Positions 26,101-39,598 of a DNA stretch of 64,000 nucleotides are shown piece after piece (the first letter of the stretch is position 1; each line of letters opens with the position of its first letter). The stretch is from contig CAJFCJ010000024.1 in assembly GCA_904063045.1 (NCBI GenBank), positions 1 to 64,000 of the forward strand, read 5' to 3'. The notes beneath the pieces were generated by a model. It saw only the letters and a program-made list of their open reading frames with translations, had not been told where the DNA came from and searched no databases. Source of the stretch: Dimorphilus gyrociliatus. Its lineage: Eukaryota; Annelida; Polychaeta; Dinophilidae. The position numbers were made by a program, and so were the translations under genes.

Positions 26101-26974
26101 TTAAATAATTTTATTAATATTTCTCTTATCGGTATTAATTATGCTCCTGTTATTACAAAACTTTAATAATCGTCAATCACTATGAATTAATCAAATTTCA
26201 ATTGTTTTTATTGACAAACAAAGGATTATAATACTGTATATGCGTTATATATATTTACAATATACTTTTTACATGACATACCACAGCTATCAATGAAGAT
26301 TCTATACTATTTTTAGAATTCCACTATTATTCTTTTTATACAAGCAATACTGATCTATCACTTTCTTTTAAATTCAAAGGCCTATGTCTATAAAAAGAGC
26401 GTAGAATCAACTGTGAAAGGAAAATGGGTAACCGGTTTTGTACGTATTGAACACTTTTTGAATGTGTGGAACATGTAACCTTTTTATTTTGGATATGAGC
26501 TAGCTGCAGAATTTAGCCAGTAACAATCAGTACAGCAAATTATCTATTAACAGAAGGCCTATATTGAAGCGGTATAAAACATCTGCTGTGTTGAATAATC
26601 ACTTTCGGATTTACTTGAGCTGGGACGTAGTGTTGATGAATTTGAACTAAATATACGTTGTTTCTTATAGTTCTTTTCTCTCTTTCTCTCTCTTATTGAT
26701 AATTCAGAGACGATTTTGAATAGTTTTATCAGACTCAGATTAAAAGGTTGACAACTATTCAAGAGTAGAAGGAAGAAGAGTATATTGATATTAAAATAGA
26801 TATGGATATATGGCTTGTTTTTTAATAGAATATATATATATATATGATTGAATAATAGAATATATATTGAAGAAGAAAAAGTCAAGTTGAAATTTATGAA
26901 CTTTTTCATACAATATTTGGCCTTTTTTGTTGAAAAATAGTATGATATTGAAACTAAACTAAAGAGAAAAAAAT
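26101..26974. other. intergenic stretch between ABC transporter and anoctamin
   Basis: AT-rich; expected to hold the transporter 3' UTR and the anoctamin promoter. Two AAGGCCTA sites (near 26,379 and 26,553) are present. A minus-strand frame of 116 codons is low complexity and not credible. Confidence 0.4.
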
Positions 26975-29900
26975 ATGTCGGAAAAGGAGAAGATGACTAG
27001 TAAAAATGGTAGTAAGAATGGATATGGTACAATTGATGATGTAGAAATTCAATTAGTCGAAAGAAATAACGAAGAAGAGGTATATTCTATTTCGTTAGAT
27101 ATCATTTTTTTTCTATAGGCTGAATAGGGACATATTTTTGTGATGTTTATTAACTATTATCTATATTTTCAAGCGCTAAGCATATATGACAAAAATTATA
27201 GATTATACCCAAAAATATACATAGGAGTAATAATTCCTACTATTATTCAATTTTTAAAATATAGGCATTTTCCTCGTATTGTCTATAAAATACAGTGAAA
27301 TATAGTTAACTTCCTAACTATATATATATATATATATATAGGAATTTATATAGTTTATTAAAGTGTTAACTATTTTATATTTACTCAGTATATTCCTATA
27401 TGTAACAGGTGTTGACTTTTCAATCGATTTTTAAAAGCATCCCAGAAAAAAATTCATAACACGCTTCCACAAATAAAAAAGAACTCAATTTTTACCCATA
27501 AAAAAAACTAATTTATCTGTTAAAATGTCAAAAAAGATTTTCTTTTTCTTTTTAAAAAAAAAAAAAGAAATCTTTTTTTTCTTTTTGTTTTTAACTTTCC
27601 TCTCTCACAGAGATTATATACATTTAGATGTATAAGGAAAACTATAATCTGTAATAATATAATGATTAAAGCTAAGGAGAGGGAAAAAAGTAGAAAAAAC
27701 AATAAACTATGATGTTTTTATTCAAATTTTTTAATATTATTTATTAATTTATTACAGACATATGGTTTGAAAAGTATATGGGTAAAATGAGATTTAACTA
27801 GATAAATGCATATAGTTATCTATCTATATATATATACTGTATATATATATACATTTATATACATATGTAATTAATAATTTACCTCTTATAAATATCAAAG
27901 GGATTGTCAATTCAAAATCATTCTGTATAATTCTCACTAGTTCGCATTTTTTCTTACAGCTGTTGTTCAAAGTTATGTTCAATTTTATGCTTTAAATTTA
28001 AAGGATTACTTTTTCTACCGTAAAACGCTTTTATTATTGTTCATTTCCTTTTATTTCTACTTGAAAAACAATCAATATTGCTTTATATCCAAGGGATTTT
28101 CTAAATTTTATCCTATAAAGACATGTACAGCATGTATGCATAAATTTGTCTATTTTTAGTAAGCAGTAGTAAAAAATTGTTTCCTTGTTTATTCAATTCC
28201 AAACAATTTAATTTTTTATTAATAATTTTATTTTTAGCGTCCATGCGGATCTGAGAAAACAACCTACTTTAATGATGGAAAACGAAAAATCGGTTTGTTA
28301 TACAAGAAATCATTTAAATATTAATAAAACAAGATATTTATTAATGAAAATCTAGACTTTGTTATTGTTTACGAAGAACAAAGTAATGCTGAAGATAGCG
28401 AAACAAAATCTGATAAACAAGTTTTAGATGAAAGTAAAGTGCAGAAGAAATATCGGCGATGGAGAACGACCTTCATTGAAAATTTAAAAGACTTGGGAGG
28501 TCAACACCCAAGTTTGGCCGAGAAAGGATTAGAGCTTGAAGAGGTTGAACGAATTTTCTATACTTTTGCATAAATTTTATGTTATCGATTTAATAAAAAA
28601 ATGCCAACATTTCTCTTTAGGAAATTTCTATTGTTGATAAGAAAGAACTTCATTTCATTAAGATACACTGTCCATGGCCTGTTTTATCCTACTACGCTGA
28701 AGATTTATCATTTAGAGCTCCTCTACAAGTAAATATATTGTTTTTGAACTTGTAATTTATTGACTTTTAATGATTTTTGATTTTTTTAAGGCTCATCAGA
28801 GACCAACAATAAATTGGTCTGACAGGGTACTTTCCACTTTAAATTTACCCAATATTATGAAAGAGGATGTTCCTAATAAACCACTAGATTTCAACACAGC
28901 AGCTTTTAAATTATCCAAACTAAAGACGTATTTATTTTCAATAAACATTATATATTTCCTTTATAACGTAATCTATAATATATTTTTTTATCCAGTTATC
29001 TGGGTAGCGAGGATACGGATACATTCTTTTCTAATCGCGAAAGACAAAGAATCACTTGGGAAATATTAGTAAGCGTCGTATTTGGTAAAAGTACAGAATG
29101 TGGTATAGAAAGACTTTTAGATTGTGGAGCCTTCGTTGCAGCTTATCCTCTACATGACGTAAAAATTGATTAAATTAATAATGATAAATTTTCTTGGAAT
29201 TAACAGTCTTTTCTCTTTTTTAATCTATTTTTAAAGGGTCCCTACGAAATGCCAGTAAATAATGAAGAAGGAGAAAAAAAAGTATTAAATATGAGACAAA
29301 TACTATACGAATATTGGGGAAGATGGGGAAAATGGTACAAATATCAGCCAATGGATCATATTAGACAATATTTTGGCGAAAAGATAGGAATATATTTCGC
29401 CTGGTTAGGTAATTAGAGTTAAAATATCTAATTACTAAAATTCATTTTATTACATATTAACAATCATTATAAAATTTTAACAAACGATAATTAATTATAG
29501 GCTTCTATACTGCTTGGTTAATACCTGCATCTGTTGTTGGAATTCTAGTCTTTTTCTATGGTGTTGGCTCAATGTTTTGGGATGTACCTGCGTACGTTTT
29601 TTATTCATTCATTTAATAACTAATAAATCAATATCCTCTTCCGTTTTTTATTACATAACTAGTAAGGAAATATGCGAAAGTGGAGATACATTTAAAATGT
29701 GTCCCTTATGCGACAACGGCTGTGGTTATTGGAACATGTCGTCGGTATGCTTCTATCAAAAGTTGGCTTATCTATTCGATCATCCTGGAACTGTGTTTTA
29801 TGCCGTATTTATGAGTTTTTGGGGTATGATACGATAATATATCTATTGTGTTTTCGTTCTATTTATAGTTATGTACAGAAGAGGGCGCTTATTTTGAAAA

Positions 29901-31972
29901 TTTTCTTTTTATTTTTATTTAGCTGTTACATTTTTGGAGTATTGGAAAAGAAAAAATGTATCATTAGCCCATCATTGGGATTGCTTAGGGTACGAGGAGG
30001 AAGATGAAAGACCTAGACCTGAATATGCCGCCTTGGCTCCAGCCAAAGAAAAGAACCCTATCACAGGTGTAATGGAACCACATTTCCCTCCTAGAGATCG
30101 AATACCGAGATTGCTGTCAGGAATAGCGGTTATCGTTATCATGATGGTCTTGGTTATAATATTCATTGTAGCTGTTATTCTCTATAGGATTATAATAGCA
30201 GTACCGATAGTCAAGAATCCAGTATGTTTCAATATATGATTAATACCAGAGTGTTAGTTTATAATTATTGCGTAATTATATTCATTTAGGTTCTTAGACC
30301 AAGAGCTCAAACAATAGCGAGTATGACAGCAGCCGTGGTTAACTTGATAATAATTATGGCTTTGGGGAAAGTTTATGAATTGCTGGCACATAAACTTACT
30401 CAATGGGGTTATTAATTATTATTAATAAATTCTACTTACTAAACGTTAATTAATTAATAATTATTTATTGTTTTATAGAAATGCATAGAACTCAAACAGA
30501 ATTCGAAGATCATTTTATATATAAAGTCTTCATTTTTCAATTTGTCAACTTTTATTCGTCTATTATTTATGTTGGCTTCTTTAAAGGAAAATTTGTCGGA
30601 TATCCAGGACACTATACAACATTTTTTGGCCTAAGGAACGAAGAGGTATATACTCTCTCTTTCCCCATCAGTTATTCTGTTATTTTTTTAATCAATAAAC
30701 TTCTTTTCTCTTTCTTTCAATTGTTAATTTAAAACTATAATGTTTCTTTTATCTCTTTGTTATTAAAGTGTCAAAATGGTGGATGCTTAATTGAATTGGC
30801 CCAGCAACTAGGCATTATTATGATTGGTAAACAAATGATCAATAACGCTCAAGAGCTCATCGTACCGTAAGACCATTCAATATTTATTATTGAGTATTAC
30901 ATCAATTATTTTGCAATAAACACTTGACTACAGTAAGATAAAGGGCTTTATTCAAAAGTGGAGGAGGGGTAGTACAAAAAAGAAGGGAGAAATTATTGAA
31001 CGCCCCCAATGGGAAGAAGATTTTGATCTAATTGAAAGTGAAGGATTATTTGCCGAATATCTTGAAATGGGTAAATAGTGTTAATACATCTATAATGAAT
31101 AAAGACATCATGCATTTAACCGCTCATTAATAAAATTTACAGTACTCCAGTTTGGATTCATTACAATATTTGTAGCAGCTTTTCCATTAGCTCCAGTTTT
31201 TGCTCTATTAAATAATTGGATAGAAATTCGATTAGATGCAAGCAAATTTGTATCTGAAACAAGACGCCCTATTGCGGAAAGGTGTGAAGATATAGGCGTT
31301 TGGTTCACCATCTTAGAAGCTTTAGCCCAGTTAGCCGTCATAAGTAATGTAAGAATTTTTTTTATTAAATATTATCAATAGCAGATAAAATATTAAAACC
31401 CGAGATGAACTATTACAATCACTAAAAAAACGTTTTTTTTCATCATTAAGGCATTCCTTATCGCCTTTACATCAACATTTCTTCCCAAGTTATTATATAA
31501 ATATCACTATCGCTGGGATTTAAAGGGCTACGTTAACTTTAGCCTTGCAATAGCACCACCAGATAGTGGGTACAATGAAACATGTCGATATCAGGCTTTT
31601 AGAGACCCTAATGGTAAAGAAACTACATTCTACTGGAATTTATTAGCGGTTCGGTTAGGCTTTATTATTCTCTTTGAGGTAAAAATAATAACGATAATAA
31701 AATCGTTATTTAAGTTATCTATTTTTACCTTTCTTTTTTATCTCTGTAGCACGTTGTCTTCGGAATATGCAGGTTAATTGATATTCTTGTACCAGACGTT
31801 CCAGAAAGTTTAGAAATAAAGATAAAGAGAGAAAGATATCTTGCTAAACAAGCATTAGCTGATATTAATATAAAGGTAAATCATAGTTCTATGTATTGTA
31901 AAGAGATTGTATAATTTTTACATTAAATTCATCTTATAATTGCAGCCGGAAAATGCTGAGGAAAATGCTTAA
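26975..31972 (+). CDS. anoctamin (TMEM16) family membrane protein
   Basis: Eighteen coding exons: 26,975-27,079, 28,238-28,292, 28,356-28,543, 28,621-28,728, 28,791-28,927, 28,996-29,158, 29,237-29,408, 29,501-29,591, 29,663-29,823, 29,923-30,221, 30,290-30,407, 30,479-30,645, 30,769-30,866, 30,934-31,070, 31,143-31,348, 31,451-31,678, 31,750-31,875, 31,946-31,972; 861 residues, a normal anoctamin length. The cytosolic N-terminal domain is followed by the anoctamin membrane core. Landmarks are [34 protein letters not shown] and [13 protein letters not shown]; in the last, the Glu and Asp of EIRLD correspond to calcium ligands in TMEM16A helix 8. Overall it reads closest to the ANO3/ANO4 branch. 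Family members are calcium-activated chloride channels or phospholipid scramblases; which applies here cannot be decided from sequence alone. Confidence 0.95.
27080..28237 (+). other. long first coding intron of the anoctamin gene
   Basis: At 1,158 bases it is more than ten times the other introns of this gene. It has a GT donor after a phase-0 exon and a TTTTTAG acceptor. The sequence is AT-rich with TA runs near 27,320 and 27,825. Long first introns often hold regulatory elements or an alternative first exon, but I recognise neither. Confidence 0.6.
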
Positions 31973-32631
31973 AGAAGATAAGAAATATCTTTCTATTCTG
32001 TTGCTTTATATATGGTTTTATTTTTAAGTATTCTCTAATTTTTCACTCTCTATCTCCCCTTAAATTACACTAGACATATACTTACTTATACAGTATGCAT
32101 AATATACTCATTATTTAAACACTAACTATAAAATACTACTGTATGTTAAATAATAATAAATATATGCAGTTAAGCCCAAAATTTAGAAGTAGAGATATGT
32201 TTTGCTCGTTTCTTAAAGAAATTAACTTACTCGTATATATACAGTATATATAATATATATATATATATATAGTATATATAATCTTTGTCCGCTTCATTTC
32301 TCCCTTTGTTTTTTTCTTCACACCTAGGTGAATACTAATATTTTGAAGCTTTAATATAAATGTTTATTTCATTTGTTTTTTTTAAAAAAAAAGCAATTTT
32401 TTTGGGGCCATCTGCAGAAAAGAAACAATATTTTTCTTAACAAAAAACTAAAAGAGAAAAGATTAAATTTCTTTAATTTTTTTTTTTAAAAAAAAACTTA
32501 GAAATATCTGATTTAACAATAATAAAAAACTAAAAGTACAACAAATGAAGTATATTTCCAATGGATTAATTAATATAACTAGCATAAAAGGTATATTTAC
32601 CAGGAATGAAAGATAAAGACCCTGTCTCTGT

Positions 32632-32667
<36 letters not shown>

Positions 32668-33048
32668 ATTAAGGAGAGAAAGAGAGAATATATGCATGAA
32701 AGGTTAACATTTACTTCTTCTTTGGGATTGGTAATATTAGTGAAACAATTGTAAACAGTAACTAATTATTATCGTTTAGGTAGTTATTTAATGATTTAAT
32801 CTTGCCTTATGTTGAATAATACAGTATATTTTAACAATGACAAGTACAAACAATATACTTTTTATAATTTATTCATAATTTCTTTAATCATTTTTTTTAC
32901 ATAATATATGATTCGAATCATTTAACTATCGCGTGTTTTCCAACATTGTTCTCATCCTTTAAAGGTTATTACGTAATTCATTAATCAATTACTTCATTCT
33001 AATATCTTCTTATTCTTCTCTCTTAATATTTTATATTTCCTTATTTTG
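31973..33048. other. convergent spacer after the anoctamin gene
   Basis: Holds the anoctamin 3' UTR and the GPCR 3' UTR. A GT microsatellite lies at about 32,627-32,665. No gene seen. Confidence 0.5.
32627..32665. repeat. GT microsatellite
   Basis: About nineteen GT units with one TA interruption, in the spacer between convergent genes. Confidence 0.9.
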
Positions 33049-36000
33049 TTAGACCCAAGCTTGACCTTCGGTTTTTGTATTCGGTACCGGTATCGAAATT
33101 ATCGGATCCTCGCATTCTGACCTAATTAATGCGTCATAATCGATACCTAAATCGATATCATCGTCTTCAGAGGGGGCAACAATATCCAAAGCTAAAAATC
33201 CGTAATCAATCGATTCACTTGAACTACTACCACTCGCCTGTTTTAATGAATAAAAGCAATATTTTAGTTAAAGTGCAAGTTATTAAATTCTTTTTGGTGT
33301 TTTTTGTCATTGTCTTCCTCTTCTTCTTCTTGTTCTTCTTCTTAAGTTAATGTTTGCCTAAAAACGATAATGAAAGATTTTCTTACCTGTGCTTCCAAAA
33401 CGTATTTATCAAATAGTATTTGCAATCTACTAGATGGCGCGAAACGAGCTAAATCTGAGCCAGGCTTACGTAGTTCTTGGTGAATTACCTGAATGGGAAG
33501 GGAAGAGGGGAAAAAAAAAAGATTAAAAATAGTAAGGGTAAATAAGACTTAATGTAAATAAAAAAAAAATCCGAATCCAATTTTGTATTCCTTACATGTA
33601 AAGCTTCAGCTTTGTATTTATCTTCGACCTTTCTCTTCCTCTTCTTCGGACGAACTTGATAGAATATTAAATTTTCCGATGGTCCATCGGCATACCCAAA
33701 AGTTAACCAATACAAAAATAGTTTCCAAACATATAAAAATCCTTTGGCATATTTGGCTTTGCACAGTACGTTCAATAACGGATTTATGAATAAATTCGAA
33801 AGCAGCACCTTAAAAGCAATATCCTGAAAAATTGGGTTGTAGGACGTTTTCGTGATGGATAAAAGGAAAAGCACCTAAACGAGACAAGACAATAATAGGA
33901 CTATTAAATTACAATAATAACGTGTTTAAAACTCACGCAAAATGGAAGCCAGGTAATGATAAAGGAGGAAGCGCAAAGAGTCATCAATCTTGCTAAGATT
34001 AAGTCTTTCTGTTGTCCATAAGCTTTCTTGTGTAGTTTATCTTGTAGTATGCTTAGTTGTCTGTCATTTTTTGTTTTTAAGAATACTCTTTATTATCTCT
34101 TTTATACAATTTCTCTTAGTTTAAACAAAAGCATTCTAAATTAATATCCATTAAATGCTATTGAATCATTGATTCTTCTTTTTTTTTAAATTTCCCAACC
34201 CATCCCACCCAAAGAATTATTGACTAGCTTTCTTTTTACAAGTACCCACTACTACATGCTGTACTTTTATAGGAATTGTTAAATAAAAAATACTAAGTAA
34301 AAAGGTTGAGGTTTATCGAATGTTTTTAGGTTTTTGAATGGTTTGTCACATTTTTACGTACTTGTTAAAATAGGCTTGTCTTTCCGCTGGAACAGCGGGA
34401 ACACTTTTAACGTTATCCTTTAGCATATTATAGCTGCATTGTCGGTTATAATCGACTGTGTAGGGTCGCTTCATTTTATCTTCGTGTTCACTTTGCTGTC
34501 GTAAAACTCGTACTTTGCAGTTGACAGATTCAACTAATCTTTCTAATCGGCCGTTAAACGCTTGAGAACCTTCGCTCATTCTTGTACTTCGAGTTGAAAT
34601 AGTCGATTCGTCACTTTCTCTTCTAGAACGTAGGAATACAGCAACAGAATGACGTCTCGGTTCTGATGCGTCGTCAGAGACAGTCAACAAGGATTTAGAC
34701 GCCTTGCCTTCGTTAACAGGGAATGTATTAAAAGAGGCCGCCTTCGGGAAGGATTTTTGCGGTGGTGTTGATTCTTTCAAATACCTGATAAAATAAATGT
34801 TATCTATAGAACGATGTTTTCTTTCTATTAATCAAGGATAAATCATTGATCCAAACGAGCAATATCCTCTCAGTGTAAACAAACTTTCTTTCTCAAAAGC
34901 ACACTTTTATTCAATATACAATTTTTTTTAACATTTTACTTAAAATATTGTCGTATCCATTATAATCCCTTTATATTCAAGTACAAACAATGCGTAAAGA
35001 AGTAGAGTCTAAAACCGTGTTTGCTAAGACCTATCCTCCTTACTCTCTCGTAGTAACCTTAACATTTTAAACAAAAAAAAAAAAATTACAGAACTTTAAC
35101 ATATCGACCTACATGTTAACAACATACATACATTAAATAAACAGTAAATATACATTTAAAAAAAAAGAACGCTTATAAACGAAGATCAAAAGAAGAAAAG
35201 ACAAGTTCTTTATTCTTTTAAATAAAAATAAAAAGGTTTCTTTATAAAGAATTTTTTTTAACCCTACTCTTTTTAGATACAACAAATAAAACTAAACAGT
35301 TTTATCCTTTATTTATAGTATACTATATTAACAACATAGAAGAAAAAACATATATATTTATATATATAAGCTGTTAAAACACTTTCGATTGATGTTTCCA
35401 TAGGTTAAACTTTTTCTTTTTTTACTTTTTTTTTAAAAAACAAGGATAAAAACTTTTTCTTAGATTTAAATTTGTCATTAAACAGGTAGCTAATTACTTG
35501 ATCATTTATATGTTAGAAATCTATAAAGAGAAAAAGAAAAGTGAATTTCATTCATTCATTCTTTCCTTTTATTTCTTTCTTTTGTTACCACTTTATTTCT
35601 TTTTTTAATTTCTTTTTAACCTTTATTTCTTGTTAATAGGCTAAAACCGGATGTGTTTTAGGCGAATTCTGAGAAATTTTATGTTTGCAGTCGGCAAAAA
35701 TATATACTTAAATGTAGACGAAAAGCGTCGTCATATGTTAATAATTATCAGTTAACAAATATTTTTTACCAGCTGGATTCTGGTGTTTTGTGTTTCCCTT
35801 TGTTATTTTTAGGAAATTAAAAAAAATATGATAAGGAAAGATGCTTACTTTTCTGAATTGTATCTGATTTTGATTTCGGACGCTCTTTTACTGGATGAAG
35901 TTATCTTGGATTTGGAATGCTTTAAAGTTACTTTCTTGACTAGGTTACCGCACGCTTCGTCAACCTGCTCAACGACTGCCTGTAACCTCATTCTCAAGTA

Positions 36001-38088
36001 CTTTCGTAATATTCTAATAAGAGCGCCATTAGTTAGGATGAACGTTCCCATAACGATGAGGAAGAGAATGGCATTGATGATGACAAGCAGACAATCTGGT
36101 AGAGAAGAACTCTCGGATGGAGAGTAGACTGGAACACACACAGTCCATGTTTCTAAAGTTTTTATGTCGTCCCAAGAAGTCCAAGTTCCAATTATCGTAT
36201 TTAAAATTATCAGACAAATCAAAGAGATCAATATTGGAACAGCTTTACTAATTAGTATTCTATATTTTAAAGGAGACGCCACTGTTATGTAACGCTCGGT
36301 AGATGACAAAACCTAACCAATTAATTGTTATTACTCAAAAAGAAAATTCATTTGATTATGAGTACCTGCACTATGCAAATGGATTTAAGGTAAACGCTCA
36401 AGGACGCCGCTTGAAATTGACAGAGCACTTGCGGAACATGATTAGATTTCTGGAGAAATAGCGATGTGACGTGAAAGGCGAGGAGGCAAAAAATATCGGA
36501 TGAGGCTAAGCACGCAACGAGAATATCTTGTATAGATTTCCTGCTTTGCTGATGTCTGCAAAAATATACAAACCAGGTTGATCAATTAATTAGACGTCTA
36601 TTAGTTGGGTACGTTAGGATTGATCGGATTTTGATATGAGTTATTACCTTTTCTCTTTCAAAAAGTATCATATCGATATTTTCCCCATGACCTTTCCTTT
36701 TCTTTCTGGCGATTGAATCCTTAAAGACCCCCCTTCATTTTCAGATGATATTTTTACAATGGTATAGAATGAGAACAATTCGATTATTGTCAGATATTAA
36801 TTTCGATAAAATATCTGATATTTTCTTAAGCAATCGCCTCGAGATAAGGAAAGTTGACTTTACCGATAAATCCTAATTTATAATGGATACTCTACTATTC
36901 ATAAAGATGAAAAGAAGAAAGAAAGGAAGAGAGAGAGTGTGTGTCTGTGTATGTATGTGTTGAAGAGGAAGAGGACGAGGGTAGAGGGATCGAGACAAAA
37001 GAGAAAAAAAATGTTGATAAATTGCTATTAAAGAAAAACCTATAAAAGAGAAAAGAGAGAAATAATAAAAAACGATTATCCTAATTATTTAGGATATTCC
37101 TTATAGAGTACTAATTTTAACTTTTTTCTCTTCTTTTTCCATTCATTCCTCCCTCTCCTTTTATCATTATTTTGTCTCTCACACTATTCTCCATTTTATT
37201 CTCTCTTCCTTTTTATCATGTATATAGATGTACATGAACTATTCTTTATATCACTTATTCCTTCTTTCTTTCTATCTTTTAAAATTAGATTTATGTAAAG
37301 AACAAAGAGCTTGCCATTCATCTTCTCTTTCCATCTCTATCTATCCATCTATCTATCTATTTACCTATCCCCCTCTCTTTTTCTTCCTCCCTTTCTCTCC
37401 TTCTCTTCTCGTTTTATTACACCTCTTAAACGTTTTTCTTCCTAAAGTTATTAAACGTTTATCTTTAACCTTTCTTCGTCAATTAATTCATTAAGCATTA
37501 TGTATGTATAATTTATGTTTACGTTAGCCCTATTTTTCATTTGCAACTTACATTACTTTTAATCGGTTAATAGACGTTGTACATAATGTAATAGACTAAT
37601 ACGTTAGAAAACGATAGGCCTATAAAGGAATATTTTGTTTTCTCTTTCTCTTTCTCCCGCCCTCTTTCTCTCTCCCTCGCTCCCTTTTTCATTCTCTACT
37701 TCTCTTTCTCTCTATCTATTTATTTACGCGTAAGTTAAACCACCTGCTCAAATTTATACATCCTCATGAATTAATCCGAAATATCATATACTAGTTATAT
37801 TAGTATATATATATATATTTCCATATAGAATAATTATTAAGACGTCTCTACATATAGGCTCAAAATAGCATAGAATTTATATTACAATTTGCCAGAGTTG
37901 AGAGTTTTCTTATAAGGTGAAAATAGACAATTTTAACATAAAGGAACTTACCTTATTATAATAATCGAAATAATTAAAGTAATCAAATTAGCGATTAAGG
38001 CTATAGGAAAAACTGAAGCATAGAATACAATGGCAGAAGCCTCTTTATAGCTAGTAAAATCTTCTAACTGCGAGAAATTTTCACTCAT
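33049..38088 (-). CDS. class A G-protein-coupled receptor with very long third intracellular loop
   Basis: Eight exons on the minus strand: 38,088-37,952, 36,555-36,366, 36,312-35,849, 34,784-34,362, 34,060-33,937, 33,874-33,596, 33,488-33,387, 33,237-33,049; 635 residues, all phases close. Seven helices are visible. Helix 1 has the N of IALIANLITL, helix 2 the Asp of CLASSDIFCLL, helix 3 ends in ERY (115-117, the DRY site), helix 6 has ITWLPFC and helix 7 has NLFINPLLN, where Asn replaces the Tyr of NPxxY. Between helices 5 and 6 there is a loop of about 200 residues rich in Ser, Arg and Lys, with several possible kinase sites. The C-terminal tail is about 150 residues and ends acidic. I do not recognise the ligand class; treat as an orphan receptor. 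Confidence 0.88.
34785..35848 (-). other. long GPCR intron
   Basis: About 1.06 kb intron inside the third-intracellular-loop coding region, phase 2. AT-rich, with poly-A/T runs. No embedded gene seen. Confidence 0.6.
36556..37951 (-). other. long GPCR first intron
   Basis: About 1.4 kb between the helix 1 and helix 2 exons. Contains extended CT-rich tracts (37,130-37,210 and 37,320-37,430; 37,630-37,720) and a TAGGCCTA palindrome at 37,615-37,622. A CT-rich 88-codon frame inside it is not a gene. Confidence 0.6.
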
Positions 38089-39598
38089 TCCTCTCCCGGA
38101 TGAAACAGGCGAATGAATTAGCGTTTCATTGATCAGTCGCTTTTATTTATATCAATAAGCGGCACTCTTTGCGAAAAAAAAAGCTTCTCGCCTATTCGTT
38201 GTTTCTCCTTTGCACCCCTCTAACTTTACTACATTGCTGCCCTCTTCTCCTAACTAATCTCCTTCCCCCTCTTCGTCCCTTTTTTCCACTCGCTTTCACC
38301 CGTATTTTCTCTCTTGTTCTTTCCCAAACACTGTTCACTAAGTCAAATCATTCGTTTCTTATTGTTTTCTATTTACCCTTTCCACCACTTATACCGTTTA
38401 TCGTTTACCTTTAACTGTTTTTAACTTGTAAAATCGCCAATACTTTCCATTCATACCTACATTCCTACATTTTAATTTAAATAATAAATAATAAAATACT
38501 TAATAGACCAATTAAAAGATAAGATTCACTTTTAGTTAAATATTTTTTTCTTTTCTCATTTAACAGGCCATCTGCTCAGCGTTCTTTTTATTATTTATTG
38601 GACGCGTTGATATTTATAGACTGCATCGATTTATTGAACACTTTTTCAATTTCTGTAGGTAGTAAAGTCGTTCGCTGTTGTTAAGTTCCAAAGTGGATAT
38701 TTTCCTTTTTTATTTATTTTTCTTTTAAAAAAATTTTCACTTTGAATTAATCTATTTTATCTTCTCTCTCTTTCTCTCCCAACTCTCCTTTCTCTATTTT
38801 CTCTCTCTTCTCTTCTTCGTCTATACTACATGCTTTCTATTAAATAAGATATTTAAAGAGAAAATTCTCTGAATAGACTTGATTTATATTATATTATATT
38901 ACATAAATTACATTATCTTGTAAAATGTCATCACAGTCGAATAGGATTGTTTAAGGAACATTAAGTATATGAAATAATAATGTCAAAAGTCTTTATTAAG
39001 CCATAATTAAACTGTAAATGATGAGAATCATTAAATAAAGAAGGAAACTTCCCTTTTTTTAAATATTCAAACCATCTTTTTCTTTATTGATAAATAATTA
39101 AAAACAACAGAATTAAAAAGAGAGTGAAAGAGAGAGGAAGAGACGAATAAAGAGAGAGAGAGAGACTTTCCGGAATGAAAGTTAAGAATAGGTATTAATG
39201 GAAAATAAACAAACAATAAAATTAGGAACCACATAGGCCTATAATAAAAGTTGTTATTACTAAAACGTTTTAGAGCCTCTTTAAGTTAAGAGTTTATCTA
39301 TTGAATATTTTATTATAAGCAAATATTTCTTTTGAATATTATAATTACTCAATAGGTTTGTTAGATAAGAAAAGAGTGGTAGATAAGGGGAATGAAATAT
39401 TTCGTCTTATCTAATTTCCATTAATATCATAAATAACGAAAGATAAACGAGTAGGCAAAAGTAGATCATTCATTCCATATAGTTCTTATTCCATTTCCCT
39501 TACATTCAAGCTAATTGAAAAGTTCTTCCTATAATTTACTGACAGAGTTTCGATAATAAAAAAAGACATTCTTTTGGGCCCTAGTCTAAATAAAAACT
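38089..39598. other. intergenic stretch upstream of the GPCR
   Basis: Holds the GPCR promoter and the 3' UTR of the ABHD6-like gene. Pyrimidine-rich tracts occur around 38,200-38,400 and 38,760-38,820, and one TAGGCCTA palindrome at 39,234-39,241. No gene seen. Confidence 0.5.

Noticed and set aside
26559-26909. 116-codon minus-strand frame upstream of the anoctamin
   Set aside because: Low-complexity Ile/Tyr/Leu composition from TA-rich DNA; lies in the promoter of a well-supported plus-strand gene.
30290-30407. possible loss of a calcium ligand in anoctamin helix 6
   Set aside because: I could not align this helix to TMEM16A reliably without a tool, so no claim is made; the helix 8 EIRLD motif is intact.
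37228-37494. 88-codon plus-strand frame
   Set aside because: Created by CT-rich tracts inside a GPCR intron on the other strand.
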